Positions 1 through 6,529 of a DNA stretch of 21,966 nt are shown piece by piece. Within the stretch, counting starts at the first letter, position 1; each line of letters starts with the position of its first letter. A program made the position numbers and the translations under genes. The notes under the pieces were generated by a model. The model had not been told where the DNA came from. It saw only the letters and a program-made list of their open reading frames with translations, and searched no databases. This DNA is from DASXBA01 sp046729895 (GTDB lineage: Bacteria; Actinomycetota; Thermoleophilia; Solirubrobacterales; Thermoleophilaceae), in the NCBI GenBank assembly GCA_046729895.1, contig JBKPHP010000237.1, positions 1 to 21,966 on the forward strand, written 5' to 3'.

Positions 1-1
1 C

Positions 2-817
2 GGCGACCTCGAGGTGAGGCGGCTCGGCTTCGGGGCGATGCGGCTAACCGGCGACGGCATCTGGGGCCCTCCGGATGACCCGCAGGAGGCCAAGCGCCTG
101 CTCCGGCGCGTGGTCGAGCGCGGGGTCAACCTGCTCGACACCGCCGAGTCGTACGGGCCGGAGGTGTCGGAGCAGCTGATAGCCGAGGCGCTGCATCCCT
201 ACCCGAACGGGCTGGTGATCGCTACGAAGGGCGGCCTTCGGCGCACCGGGCCCGGCGAGTGGCCCCGCGACGCCCGGCCCGAGCGCCTCAAGGAGTGGTG
301 CGAGGGGAGTCTCCGCCGCCTGCGCCTGGATCGCATCGATCTCTACCAGCTCCACGCCCCAGATCCGAAGGTGCCTCTGGAGGAGTCGATGGGGGCCCTG
401 CGCGAGCTGAAGGATGAGGGCAAGATCCGCCACGTCGGCGTGTCGAACGTGTCCGTGGAGGAGCTCGACCGCGCACGAGCGGTGGTGGAGGTCGCGTCAG
501 TCCAGAACCGCTACAACCTCGCGGATCGCCACTCGGACGACGTGCTGGAGGTCTGCGAGCGCGACGGCCTCGGCTTCCTCCCCTGGTTTCCGCTGGCAAC
601 CGGCGACCTGGCCAGGCCCGGCGGGCCCCTCGAGGAGGCGGCTCGCAGGCATGACGCCACGCCGGGTCAGGTGGCGTTGGCGTGGCTGCTGCAGCGCTCG
701 CCGGTGATGCTGCCGATCCCCGGCACCTCCTCGATCGAGCACTTCGAGGAGAACTTCGCGGCCGCCGAGCTCAGGTTGAGCGAGGAGGAGATGGCGAGCC
801 TGGAAGGAGCGGCATGA
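2..817 (+). CDS. Aldo/keto reductase, 5' end outside window
   Basis: This NAD(P)H-dependent oxidoreductase has the aldo/keto reductase TIM-barrel fold; its substrate cannot be told from sequence. The reading frame is open to the left edge, and the residues GDLEV before the first in-window GTG (position 14) match the usual family N-terminus, so the true start is upstream. Visible motifs are LGFGAMRLTG (first strand), LLDTAESYG (catalytic Asp and Tyr), VIATKGG (catalytic Lys), YQLHAPDP (catalytic His), IRHVGVSN, and the cofactor-binding PIPGTSS near the C-terminus. About 271 residues are present, close to full family length (270-330), so little is missing. It ends 43 bases before the FAD oxidoreductase on the same strand. 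Family assignment is secure; a specific role is not. Confidence 0.9.
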   Translation, partial: GDLEVRRLGFGAMRLTGDGIWGPPDDPQEAKRLLRRVVERGVNLLDTAESYGPEVSEQLIAEALHPYPNGLVIATKGGLRRTGPGEWPRDARPERLKEWCEGSLRRLRLDRIDLYQLHAPDPKVPLEESMGALRELKDEGKIRHVGVSNVSVEELDRARAVVEVASVQNRYNLADRHSDDVLEVCERDGLGFLPWFPLATGDLARPGGPLEEAARRHDATPGQVALAWLLQRSPVMLPIPGTSSIEHFEENFAAAELRLSEEEMASLEGAA

Positions 818-860
818 ATCCCGCAACCACGATCCGGGCTTCTCCCTAACCTGACCGGCC

Positions 861-1922
861 GTGCCCGATCTGGTGGTGGCTGGCGCCGGCATGGCCGGTC
901 TGGTTGCGGCCGCCCGTGCCTGTGAGCTCGGGGCAGAGCCGCTGGTGCTGGAGAAGCTCGATCGAGCGGGGGGCTCGCTGCGGCTGTCGAGCGGGGTGAT
1001 CTGGCGCCACCGTCACTTCGATCGCTTCCGCGAGGAGTGTCCCGGAGGAGACGAGCGACTCCAGCGACTCATCTTCGAGCGGCTCGACGACGACCTCCGC
1101 TGGCTCGAGTCCCTGGGTGCCCCGGTGCTCGAGCGCCAGACCGGCAACCCGCTCACGACGGGTGTCCGCTTCTCCCCTGGAGGGCTGGTCGCCGCGCTCT
1201 TCGAGGCGGCCGGAGAGGTGCGGTTCGGCGAGCCGGTAGTTGGGGTCCCGCGCAAGAGGGTGCCGCTGGTGCTGGCCACCGGGGGCTTCCAGGGCAATCG
1301 CCGCTTGCTTCGCAGCCACGTGACCCTCCAGGCGAGGGAAGTGCTGCTGCGGGCGGCGCCGGGCAGCACCGGGGACGGGCTGCGGGTCGGGCTGGCCGCG
1401 GGGGCGCGGCTGAGCGATGGGATGGATCAGTTCTACGGGCGGAACATGCCCGCTCCGCCCGCTCGCGTGCGGGCGCAGGACTTCGTCCGCCTGGGGCAGC
1501 TTTACGCCCGTCACGCGGAGGTGACCTCTGTGGAGGGCGAGCACTACAAGGCCCGAAGCTGGTCGGAGGTGGACGTGGTGCAGTGGACGGCCCGCCAGCC
1601 CGGCGCCCGCGCCTGGTACCGCGTGCGGAAGGAGGACCTCGGCGAGCGGGTGCGCGGCAGGACGGTGGGGGAGATGGTGGAGGCCGCTGCCTCGGCGGGA
1701 GCCCCGGTGCGACGGGAGCGGGACCAGGTGGCCGTGCAGACGGTCGCGGGGGTCACGGCGACGCTCGGGGGCCTGCGGGTGAACGAGAGGGCGCAGGCCG
1801 CGCCAGGCGTGTTCGCCTGTGGCGGCGACGTGGGCGGTATCGCCACCGGCGGCTGGGCGAGCGGGCTCGGTGCGGCCCTCGTGCTCGGTCGCGTGGCCGC
1901 CGAGTCTGCGCTGGGTGTCTAA
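861..1922 (+). CDS. FAD-dependent oxidoreductase (fumarate reductase/ketosteroid dehydrogenase-like flavoprotein)
   Basis: This 353-residue flavoprotein starts at GTG with a dinucleotide-binding fold at once: VVAGAGMAGLVAA (GxGxxG) at residues 4-16, then LVLEKLDRAGGSLRLSSG, where the Glu would bind the FAD ribose. A mid-protein VLATGGFQGN motif and a C-terminal GVFACGGDVGG...GGWASGLG segment are typical of the FAD_binding_2 (fumarate reductase/KstD) family. It is shorter than the usual 450-550 residues, mainly in the middle, so the substrate-capping domain looks reduced. No convincing Shine-Dalgarno precedes the GTG; a TAACCT box ends 8 bases before it and could give a leaderless mRNA. The GCS2 ligase start lies 1 base after its stop, so the two are probably co-transcribed. 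Substrate unknown. Confidence 0.85.
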   Translation: MPDLVVAGAGMAGLVAAARACELGAEPLVLEKLDRAGGSLRLSSGVIWRHRHFDRFREECPGGDERLQRLIFERLDDDLRWLESLGAPVLERQTGNPLTTGVRFSPGGLVAALFEAAGEVRFGEPVVGVPRKRVPLVLATGGFQGNRRLLRSHVTLQAREVLLRAAPGSTGDGLRVGLAAGARLSDGMDQFYGRNMPAPPARVRAQDFVRLGQLYARHAEVTSVEGEHYKARSWSEVDVVQWTARQPGARAWYRVRKEDLGERVRGRTVGEMVEAAASAGAPVRRERDQVAVQTVAGVTATLGGLRVNERAQAAPGVFACGGDVGGIATGGWASGLGAALVLGRVAAESALGV

Positions 1923-1923
1923 C

Positions 1924-3000
1924 GTGGACGACGCGTTCGGGCGCGGCACACCGTTCACGATCGGGATCGAGGAGGAGCTCCTGCTGGTGCGCCCGCCGGC
2001 GTACGGGCTCCTGCACGACGCCGACCGGGTGCTCGGAGCGATGGAGCGGTCGGGCGCTTGGGAGGCCGATCACGAGGCCTTCGCTTGCGAGATCGAGCTG
2101 CGCTCGCTTCCGGAGGCGACGCCGGGGAAGGCAGTGGAGGCGCTCGCCGCCGCTCGGTCCGCGGCAGCTGCTGCGAGCGCCACGATGCTGGGATCGGGCC
2201 TCCACCCGGCGGCGCAGTTCGGCGAGGCGCAGCTGGTGCGCTCCGAGCGCTACGCGCGGGTCGAGGAGACCATGCGCGGGCTCATTCGGCGCACGCCCGA
2301 GTGCGCGCTCCACGTACATGTTGGGATGCCCGACAGGGAGACCGCGGTGCGAGTCTTCAACGGCCTACGGCGGCGGCTTCCGCTGCTCCAGGCGCTCGCC
2401 GCCAACTCACCGTGGTGGTACGGGCGCGACTCCGGGATGGCGAGCGCCAGGGCCGCCGTGGTGCGGGCCTACCCCGGCCGAGGCGTGCCCCGAGCGCTGC
2501 GCGACTACGACGACTACGAGGCCGTCCTTGCGGCGGTCGCCGCGGGGGGCGGCCCGAGCGACTACACCCTCCTCTGGTGGGACGTGAGGCTCCATCCGCG
2601 GCTCGGGACCGTCGAGGTCAGGGAGCTCGACGCCCAGTCCCGGCTCGAGGACGTCACCGCTCTGGCGGCGCTCGTTCAGGCCCTGGCGCGCCTCGAGGCG
2701 GACTCGCCGAGTGACGAGGTGCCGACGGAGGCGATCGCCTGGTCCGCCTTCCGCGCGGCTCGCGACGGCGTCGATGCCGAGGTGATCGCCGGCGGCAGGC
2801 TGATCCCGGTCCGCGAAGCCGCTCGCCAGGCCCTGGCTGAGGCGAGGCCGCACTCCTCCCAGCCGGAGGCGCTCGACCAGGTCGAGCGCCTCCTGCGAGA
2901 GGGGGGAGGAGCTAATCGCCGCCGCGTCGCGCAGCGGCGGGGCGGCATGCGGGCTCAGCTCGCGGAGCTGGTGAGCGAAACAGGGGCCCCGCTTTCCTGA
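1924..3000 (+). CDS. GCS2-family carboxylate-amine ligase (glutamate-cysteine ligase-like, YbdK type)
   Basis: This is a 358-residue ATP-dependent carboxylate-amine ligase of the GCS2 family. Members join an amino group to a carboxylate, classically glutamate plus cysteine, as in gamma-glutamylcysteine synthesis for glutathione or ergothioneine. Diagnostic motifs are IGIEEELLLV near the N-terminus (metal/ATP-binding glutamates), ALHVHVGMPD in the middle, NSPWWYGRDSGMASAR, and WWDVRLHPRLGTVEVRELD. Length agrees with YbdK-type proteins (about 370). The frame is open upstream, but GTG 1924 follows the preceding stop by 1 base and gives the expected family N-terminus; GTG 1915 is an alternative. 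No Shine-Dalgarno is seen, so translational coupling is likely. The 3' end converges on the RpoD-like sigma gene. The substrate cannot be decided here. Confidence 0.88.
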   Translation: MDDAFGRGTPFTIGIEEELLLVRPPAYGLLHDADRVLGAMERSGAWEADHEAFACEIELRSLPEATPGKAVEALAAARSAAAAASATMLGSGLHPAAQFGEAQLVRSERYARVEETMRGLIRRTPECALHVHVGMPDRETAVRVFNGLRRRLPLLQALAANSPWWYGRDSGMASARAAVVRAYPGRGVPRALRDYDDYEAVLAAVAAGGGPSDYTLLWWDVRLHPRLGTVEVRELDAQSRLEDVTALAALVQALARLEADSPSDEVPTEAIAWSAFRAARDGVDAEVIAGGRLIPVREAARQALAEARPHSSQPEALDQVERLLREGGGANRRRVAQRRGGMRAQLAELVSETGAPLS

Positions 3001-3019
3001 CGTTGCGGAGGGGCCAGCC

Positions 3020-3037
3020 CGAGGCTAGGCTGCCTCG
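3020..3037. terminator. Small hairpin between convergent genes
   Basis: CGAGGC (3020-3025) and GCCTCG (3032-3037) are exact complements around a 6-base loop that contains the sigma gene stop codon. It sits between the convergent ends of the ligase and the sigma gene and could act as a weak terminator in both directions. There is no T-tract. Confidence 0.35.
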
Positions 3038-3921
3038 CGCAGCGCGCCCAGCGCCTCGTCGCGGGCCAGGCGCCTGAGGGCGCGATCCTCGAGCTGGCGC
3101 ACGCGCTCGCTCGAGAGTCCGAGCCGGCGACCCGTCTCGCGCAGGGCCACGGGCTCGCGCTCGCCCAGGCCAAAGCGGAGCCGAACGACGTTTCGCTCGG
3201 CCTCCGGCAGGGCATCCACGGCCTCGCGCAGCGTCGCGTCCGCCTCCTCCTCAGCGACCTCCTCGTCGACCGACGGAGCGTCTCCCGGAATCAGGTCACC
3301 GAGGGCGGTATCGCCGTCCTCGCCGACGCCCTGGTCGAGGCTGGCCGGCAGACGGTCGGCGTTACGGATGTCCTCTACCTCGTCCACGGGCAGCTCGACG
3401 GCATCGGCGACCTCCTCGACGGTCGGCTCGCGGCCGAGCTCGGCGGAGAGACGGCGCGTGGCGTCCGCGATCTTGCGGGCGCGCGCGGTGATGTGCACGG
3501 GCAGCCGCACGGTGCGGCTCGAGTTGGCGAGTCCGCGGCCGATGGCCTGCCGGATCCAGAGCGTCCCGTACGTCGAGAACTTGAAGCCCTTGCGCCAGTC
3601 GAACTTCTCCACGGCGCGGATCAGGCCGAGCATGCCCTCCTGGATCAGGTCGCCGAGGGGCAGGCCTTGCCCCTGGTACTTCCGCGCGACGGAGATCACC
3701 AGGCGCAGGTTGGAGTTGATCATGCGCTCCTTGGCGGCGAGGTCACCTCGCTCGATCCGCTTCGCCAGCTCGACCTCCTCCTCGGCGGTGAGCAGGGGAT
3801 AGCGACGCGCCTCGTTGAAGAAGAGCTGCAGCGAATCGGTCGTGACCTCCGGCTCCAGCCGGCGGTCAGTCGCCCTGGCCTCCAGGTCAGGAAGCCGGGT
3901 AAGCGTGTCGGTAGTCGTAAT
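3025..3921 (-). CDS. RpoD-like (group 2) RNA polymerase sigma factor; start codon non-canonical
   Basis: This sigma-70 factor has regions 1.2 to 4 but no region 1.1. From the N-terminus: DSLQLFFNEARRYPLLT (region 1.2), then ERMINSNLRLVISVARKYQGQGLPLGDLIQEG (region 2), FKFSTYGTLWIRQAI (2.3-2.4), RTVRLPVHI (3.0), SAELGREPTVEEVA (3.1), and a C-terminal helix-turn-helix RLGLSSERVRQLEDRALRRL (4.2). An internal ATG at 3723 would remove region 1.2 and is too late. Upstream of it the frame stays open to a TAG at 3928-3930, with no ATG, GTG or TTG; ATT at 3921 (preceded by AGAGG, 3 bases away) or an internal CTG are the only near-cognate starts. From ATT the protein has 298 residues. In region 2.3 the usual WW pair is LW. 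A primary-like or group 2 sigma is likely. Confidence 0.85.
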   Translation of the reverse strand: MTTTDTLTRLPDLEARATDRRLEPEVTTDSLQLFFNEARRYPLLTAEEEVELAKRIERGDLAAKERMINSNLRLVISVARKYQGQGLPLGDLIQEGMLGLIRAVEKFDWRKGFKFSTYGTLWIRQAIGRGLANSSRTVRLPVHITARARKIADATRRLSAELGREPTVEEVADAVELPVDEVEDIRNADRLPASLDQGVGEDGDTALGDLIPGDAPSVDEEVAEEEADATLREAVDALPEAERNVVRLRFGLGEREPVALRETGRRLGLSSERVRQLEDRALRRLARDEALGALREAA

Positions 3922-3943
3922 TGGCCTCTATTCGGTTCGACAG

Positions 3944-3959
3944 TTCGATTGTTATCGAA
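3944..3959. promoter_or_regulatory. Inverted repeat (candidate operator) near sigma gene start
   Basis: TTCGA and TCGAA are exact complements around a 6-base centre. The element lies next to the predicted -10 box of the sigma gene (3960-3965) and would cover its transcription start. A regulator-binding role is inferred from position alone. Confidence 0.35.
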
Positions 3960-3965
3960 AGTATA
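3960..3965 (-). promoter_or_regulatory. Predicted -10 box (TATACT) of the RpoD-like sigma gene
   Basis: On the minus strand TATACT matches the housekeeping -10 consensus at five of six bases in an AT-richer patch. It is about 38 bases upstream of the ATT proposed as the start. No convincing -35 box is seen at the usual distance. Confidence 0.45.
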
Positions 3966-3981
3966 GCGTGGGCAGCGCTTG

Positions 3982-4009
3982 TTGTACGCGCAACTACCCC
4001 TGCTAACGT
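3982..4009 (+). promoter_or_regulatory. Predicted promoter of the DoxX gene
   Basis: TTGTAC (3982-3987), 16 bases, then TAACGT (4004-4009) give a plausible housekeeping promoter (TTG...TANNNT). An inverted repeat overlaps the -10 box and the expected start site. The gene also has a strong Shine-Dalgarno, GGGAGGT at 4037-4043, 6 bases before the ATG. Confidence 0.4.
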
Positions 4010-4024
4010 TCCGTAAGTAGGAAC
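4008..4024. promoter_or_regulatory. Inverted repeat GTTCC-N7-GGAAC (candidate operator)
   Basis: Perfect 5-base arms around a 7-base centre overlap the end of the predicted DoxX -10 box and the likely transcription start. That position suits repression of DoxX. The regulator is unknown. Confidence 0.4.
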
Positions 4025-4049
4025 ACCGGAAGACGCGGGAGGTAACGCG

Positions 4050-4568
4050 ATGGACACTGGTTTGGCTGTTCTGCACATCCTTGTAGGACTCCTGTTTGTG
4101 GGACACGGGGCCCAGAAGCTGTTCGGGCTGTTCGGTGGTCATGGGCTCGAGGGCACGAGCGCCGTCATGCATTCGCTCGGGCTGCGACCGGCCCGCTTCC
4201 ATGCGTCCGCGGCGGGCTTCAACGAGCTCGTCGGTGGTGCGCTGCTCGCGCTGGGTCTGCTCGTGCCGGTGGCCGCAGCGCTTCTGATCGCGACGATGGT
4301 CGCGGCGAGCCTGACCGCCCATCGCGGCAAGGGCATTTGGAACAGCGGTGGCGGCTTTGAGCTCCCGCTCGTCTACGCAGCGGTCGCATTCACGCTCGCG
4401 GCCGTGGGGGCAGGCGACGCGTCGCTCGACTCGGCGCTCGGCTTGGACGTGAGCGGGCTGGGCTGGGCCTTGGCCGCCCTCGGCGCGGGGCTTGTAGGTG
4501 GCCTCGGCGCGGTTGCCTCCGGAAAGCTGATCCGCCACGCGGGGGACGCCCAGGCGCAGGGTGCTTGA
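4050..4568 (+). CDS. DoxX family membrane protein
   Basis: This 172-residue integral membrane protein belongs to the DoxX family (DoxD-like quinone-linked or redox-stress membrane proteins; function of most members unsettled). Evidence is the N-terminal LHILVGLLFVGHGAQKLFG helix with the family's GHGxQKLFG motif, a second helix ELVGGALLALGLLVPVAAALL, the AHRGKGIW segment, a third helix with LPLVYAAVAFTLAAVG, and a fourth near the C-terminus. It is slightly longer than the usual 130-160 residues because of that extra C-terminal helix and a short tail. The start is fixed by the strong GGGAGGT ribosome site. It is transcribed divergently from the sigma gene across a 128-base AT-richer intergenic region with two inverted repeats, and is followed by a strong hairpin, so it is probably monocistronic. 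Confidence 0.88.
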   Translation: MDTGLAVLHILVGLLFVGHGAQKLFGLFGGHGLEGTSAVMHSLGLRPARFHASAAGFNELVGGALLALGLLVPVAAALLIATMVAASLTAHRGKGIWNSGGGFELPLVYAAVAFTLAAVGAGDASLDSALGLDVSGLGWALAALGAGLVGGLGAVASGKLIRHAGDAQAQGA

Positions 4569-4574
4569 GGTCCC

Positions 4575-4608
4575 CGAGGGCCCCTCCCTTGCCCGAAACG
4601 GGCCCTCG
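4575..4608 (+). terminator. Hairpin after the DoxX gene
   Basis: CGAGGGCCC (4575-4583) and GGGCCCTCG (4600-4608) form a perfect 9-bp stem with a 16-base loop, beginning 7 bases after the DoxX stop. There is no clear T-tract, as is common for actinobacterial terminators. Confidence 0.6.
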
Positions 4609-4626
4609 CTGTAGCGTCCGGCGCAC

Positions 4627-4651
4627 GACTAGCGGCAGGGAGAACGGGTAG
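4627..4651 (+). promoter_or_regulatory. Possible SigB/SigF-type promoter of the eRF1-like gene (weak -35)
   Basis: GACTAG, 13 bases, then GGGTAG ends 9 bases before the GTG start. The -10 box and spacing equal those of the better examples in this window, but the -35 (GACT) departs from GTTT. The same bases could serve as a Shine-Dalgarno (GGTAGGA). Confidence 0.35.
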
Positions 4652-4660
4652 GACCGAGAC

Positions 4661-5797
4661 GTGCGGGTGGCCGCTCCCGGGAGAGACGAACTGCGCCGGC
4701 TGGCCGAGATCAGACTCGACCGGCCGCTGATCTTGAGCCTGTATCTGGATCTGGATCCCACGGAGTTCGCCACCCCACCGGCGCGCGCCACCGCGGCCAG
4801 GTCACTGCTCGACGAGGCCGATCGGCGAGTGCGCGACCGCGACGGGCTCTCGCATCGAGACAAGGTCGACCTGCGCGCGAGCCTGGAGCGGGCACGTGCC
4901 TTCCTGGAGCGCGAGCTCGCCGCGGACGGCGCGCGTGCCGTCGCAGTCTTCGCCGCCGAGTCGGCCGGGCTGTTCGAGACCGTGAGGCTGCCGCGACCGG
5001 TGCGCAACAGGGTGGCCATCGGCCACTCCCCGCTGGTCGGGCCGCTGGCCGCGCTCGAGCGCCGTGAGGCGTGGTGCGTCACGCTCGTGAACCGGCGGGA
5101 GGGGCGCATCTTCCGTGGCTCGCCGGACGGCCTCCGCGAGCTCGACTGGGTCCACGACGACGTCCACGGCCAGCACGACCAGGGCGGCTGGTCGCAGGCT
5201 CGCTACCAGCGAAGCGTCGACAAGGAGGCCGCCGACCATCTGCGTCGCACGGCCGACGTGCTCTTCCGTCACTTCCGCCGCCGCCCCTTCGAGCACCTGC
5301 TGCTGGGAGGCCCCGCGGAGGTGGTTGCCGACTTCGAGTCGAAGCTGCACCACTACCTGGCCGAGCGGGTAGCCGGCCGCGTCGACGTCGACGTCGAGCA
5401 CTCCGGTCCCGAGGAGGTGCTGGAGGCCGCGCGTCCGTGCTTCGAGGAGGTCGAGAAGCGGCGCGAGGCGGAAGCCCTGGCCCGGCTGGAGGCAGGCTCG
5501 CGCGCGGTGGCCGGCCTCGGCGAGGTGGCACGCGCCCTCGGGGAGCGCCGCGTCGAGACCCTCCTCGTCAGCGAGCGCTTCAGGGCGCCGGGCGCCGTCT
5601 GCGCCCAGTGCGGCTGGGTGACGGGAGCCGAGGAGCGCGCCTGTCCGGTGGACGGCAGCGAGCTCGAGCCGCTCGACGACGTGACCGAGGCCGCCGTCGA
5701 GCTGGCGGTGCAGCAATCCGCCGAGGTGCTGCCGGTGAGGCATAGCGCCGACAAGCTCGAGGCACTGGACGGGATCGCCGCGCTCCTGAGGTTCTAG
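4661..5797 (+). CDS. Bacterial eRF1-like / Vms1-Ankzf1 family protein (baeRF)
   Basis: This 378-residue protein resembles archaeo-eukaryotic release factor 1 and the Vms1/Ankzf1 peptidyl-tRNA hydrolases, known in bacteria as baeRF proteins. The central eRF1-like domain contains LVNRREGRIFRG, then a catalytic-loop-like GGWSQ at residues 175-179 followed by ARYQRSVDKEAADHL, in the place of the GGQ loop of eRF1. The C-terminal part has a possible metal-binding knuckle, C314-A-Q-C317 and C328, and ends in GIAALLRF, as in domain 3 of this superfamily. A ribosome-associated role, for example release or rescue of stalled chains, is inferred from family only. GTG 4661 is preceded by GGTAGGA; GTG 4667 is possible. 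The BON gene follows 55 bases later. Confidence 0.8.
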   Translation: MRVAAPGRDELRRLAEIRLDRPLILSLYLDLDPTEFATPPARATAARSLLDEADRRVRDRDGLSHRDKVDLRASLERARAFLERELAADGARAVAVFAAESAGLFETVRLPRPVRNRVAIGHSPLVGPLAALERREAWCVTLVNRREGRIFRGSPDGLRELDWVHDDVHGQHDQGGWSQARYQRSVDKEAADHLRRTADVLFRHFRRRPFEHLLLGGPAEVVADFESKLHHYLAERVAGRVDVDVEHSGPEEVLEAARPCFEEVEKRREAEALARLEAGSRAVAGLGEVARALGERRVETLLVSERFRAPGAVCAQCGWVTGAEERACPVDGSELEPLDDVTEAAVELAVQQSAEVLPVRHSADKLEALDGIAALLRF

Positions 5798-5815
5798 CCC
5801 GCCCGACCCGGGAAC
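5791..5815 (+). promoter_or_regulatory. Weak SigB/SigF-type promoter candidate before the BON gene
   Basis: GTTCTA, 13 bases, then GGGAAC has the geometry of the other candidates here, but the first box overlaps the preceding stop codon and the second lies inside a small hairpin. The mRNA leader would be about 30 bases and carries a good ribosome site. Confidence 0.25.
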
Positions 5816-5819
5816 CGGG
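5807..5819 (+). repeat. Short hairpin CCCGG-GAA-CCGGG
   Basis: A 5-bp stem with a 3-base loop lies 10 bases after the stop of the eRF1-like gene. It may attenuate transcription into the BON gene or be chance in GC-rich DNA. Confidence 0.3.
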
Positions 5820-5852
5820 GAAGGCAAAAGTCCGGGAAAGGAGTTGGAACAG

Positions 5853-6335
5853 ATGAAATCGGGATCGCTCGTGCTCGGGGCAGCGGTCGGCGCTGCCGCT
5901 GCCTGGTTCCTCGACCCGAACGACGGCGCGCGTCGGCGCAACATGGTGCGCGACCAAGCGCTGAAGTACGCGCGCAAAGGCGGCGCGGAGGCGCAACGCA
6001 GGACGCGCTACGCCGCCGGCCAGGCGAAGGGCGTGGCCCACGAGGCGACTCCGATCGGCGACAGACCGCCGGCTGAGGAGCGCCTCAACGACCCGGCGCT
6101 CGCGAGAAAGGTCGAGACTGAGATCTTCCGCGCGGCGGACGTGCCCAAGGGCGACGTCTCGGTGAACGTCGAGGACGGCGTGGTCTGCCTCCGCGGCGAG
6201 GTAGCCGATGCCGACACGATCAGGCGCCTGGGGGAGGAGGCCGCCAAGGTCGACGGCGTCCGAGGAGTGGAGAACCTTCTTCACACGCCGGGCACGCCGG
6301 CGCCCTCCAAGCAGGAGACCGCCGTCGGCGACTAG
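5853..6335 (+). CDS. BON-domain protein with N-terminal membrane anchor
   Basis: This 160-residue protein begins with a glycine/alanine-rich membrane segment (about residues 5-20, SLVLGAAVGAAAAWFL) followed by DPNDGARRRN, a pattern typical of YtxH/BON-type anchored proteins. A basic, alanine-rich linker leads to a BON domain at about residues 78-147, with the core VNVEDGVVCLRGEVADAD and a final VDGVRGVENLLHTPG. BON domains are thought to bind phospholipid or attach proteins to envelopes and are common in osmotic-stress proteins. ATG 5853 is chosen because GGGAAAGGAG lies 9 bases before it; the TTG at 5844 would touch this site. A long hairpin follows. A stress-related envelope role is inferred. 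Confidence 0.82.
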   Translation: MKSGSLVLGAAVGAAAAWFLDPNDGARRRNMVRDQALKYARKGGAEAQRRTRYAAGQAKGVAHEATPIGDRPPAEERLNDPALARKVETEIFRAADVPKGDVSVNVEDGVVCLRGEVADADTIRRLGEEAAKVDGVRGVENLLHTPGTPAPSKQETAVGD

Positions 6336-6362
6336 GGCTGGGCCCACGACGCAGTCAACGGA

Positions 6363-6394
6363 GGCCCGGGGCTAAATGAAGCGCTAGCCGGGCC
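6363..6394 (+). terminator. Strong hairpin after the BON gene
   Basis: GGCCCGGGGCTA pairs with TAGCCGGGCC, giving a 10-bp stem with a 2-base bulge and a loop of about 10 bases, 27 bases after the stop. No T-tract follows. It separates the BON gene from the exporter operon. Confidence 0.55.
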
Positions 6395-6407
6395 GAAATC
6401 TGGACGA

Positions 6408-6447
6408 GTGACCAGTCAGCGTCGCCATAGGCGCGCCAGATGGTCAC
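6408..6447. promoter_or_regulatory. Spaced inverted repeat upstream of the ABC exporter operon
   Basis: GTGACCA (6408-6414) and TGGTCAC (6441-6447) are perfect 7-base complements 26 bases apart. They lie in the 135-base gap between the BON terminator and the ABC ATPase start, where a repressor of a drug exporter could bind. No regulator gene is adjacent, so the role is conjecture. The rest of 6395-6529 shows nothing else clear. Confidence 0.3.
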
Positions 6448-6516
6448 CCGTCGCTCTTCGCCATCTTCAGACTCGCCCGGCGGCAACCGCGTGCGGCGCT
6501 TCCAGTACCCGGTCCG

Positions 6517-6522
6517 TAGAGT
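6517..6522 (+). promoter_or_regulatory. Predicted -10 box (TAGAGT) of the ABC exporter operon, leaderless
   Basis: TAGAGT fits the actinobacterial -10 pattern TANNNT and ends 7 bases before the ATG at 6530. No Shine-Dalgarno precedes that ATG, so a leaderless mRNA is likely. Confidence 0.4.
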
Positions 6523-6529
6523 GCTTCGG

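Noticed and set aside
846..1958. Long open frame opposite the FAD oxidoreductase (370 codons, minus strand)
   Set aside because: It mirrors the real gene's codons in GC-rich DNA, has no domain pattern, and is rich in Arg, Pro, Gly and His.
3720..4538. 272-codon minus-strand frame over DoxX and the sigma 5' region as a missing sigma N-terminus
   Set aside because: Its frame differs from the sigma frame and its residues do not resemble region 1; it would matter only if a frameshift exists.
4802..5977. 391-codon minus-strand frame opposite the eRF1-like gene
   Set aside because: Antisense shadow; the plus strand shows clear family motifs and a proper start.
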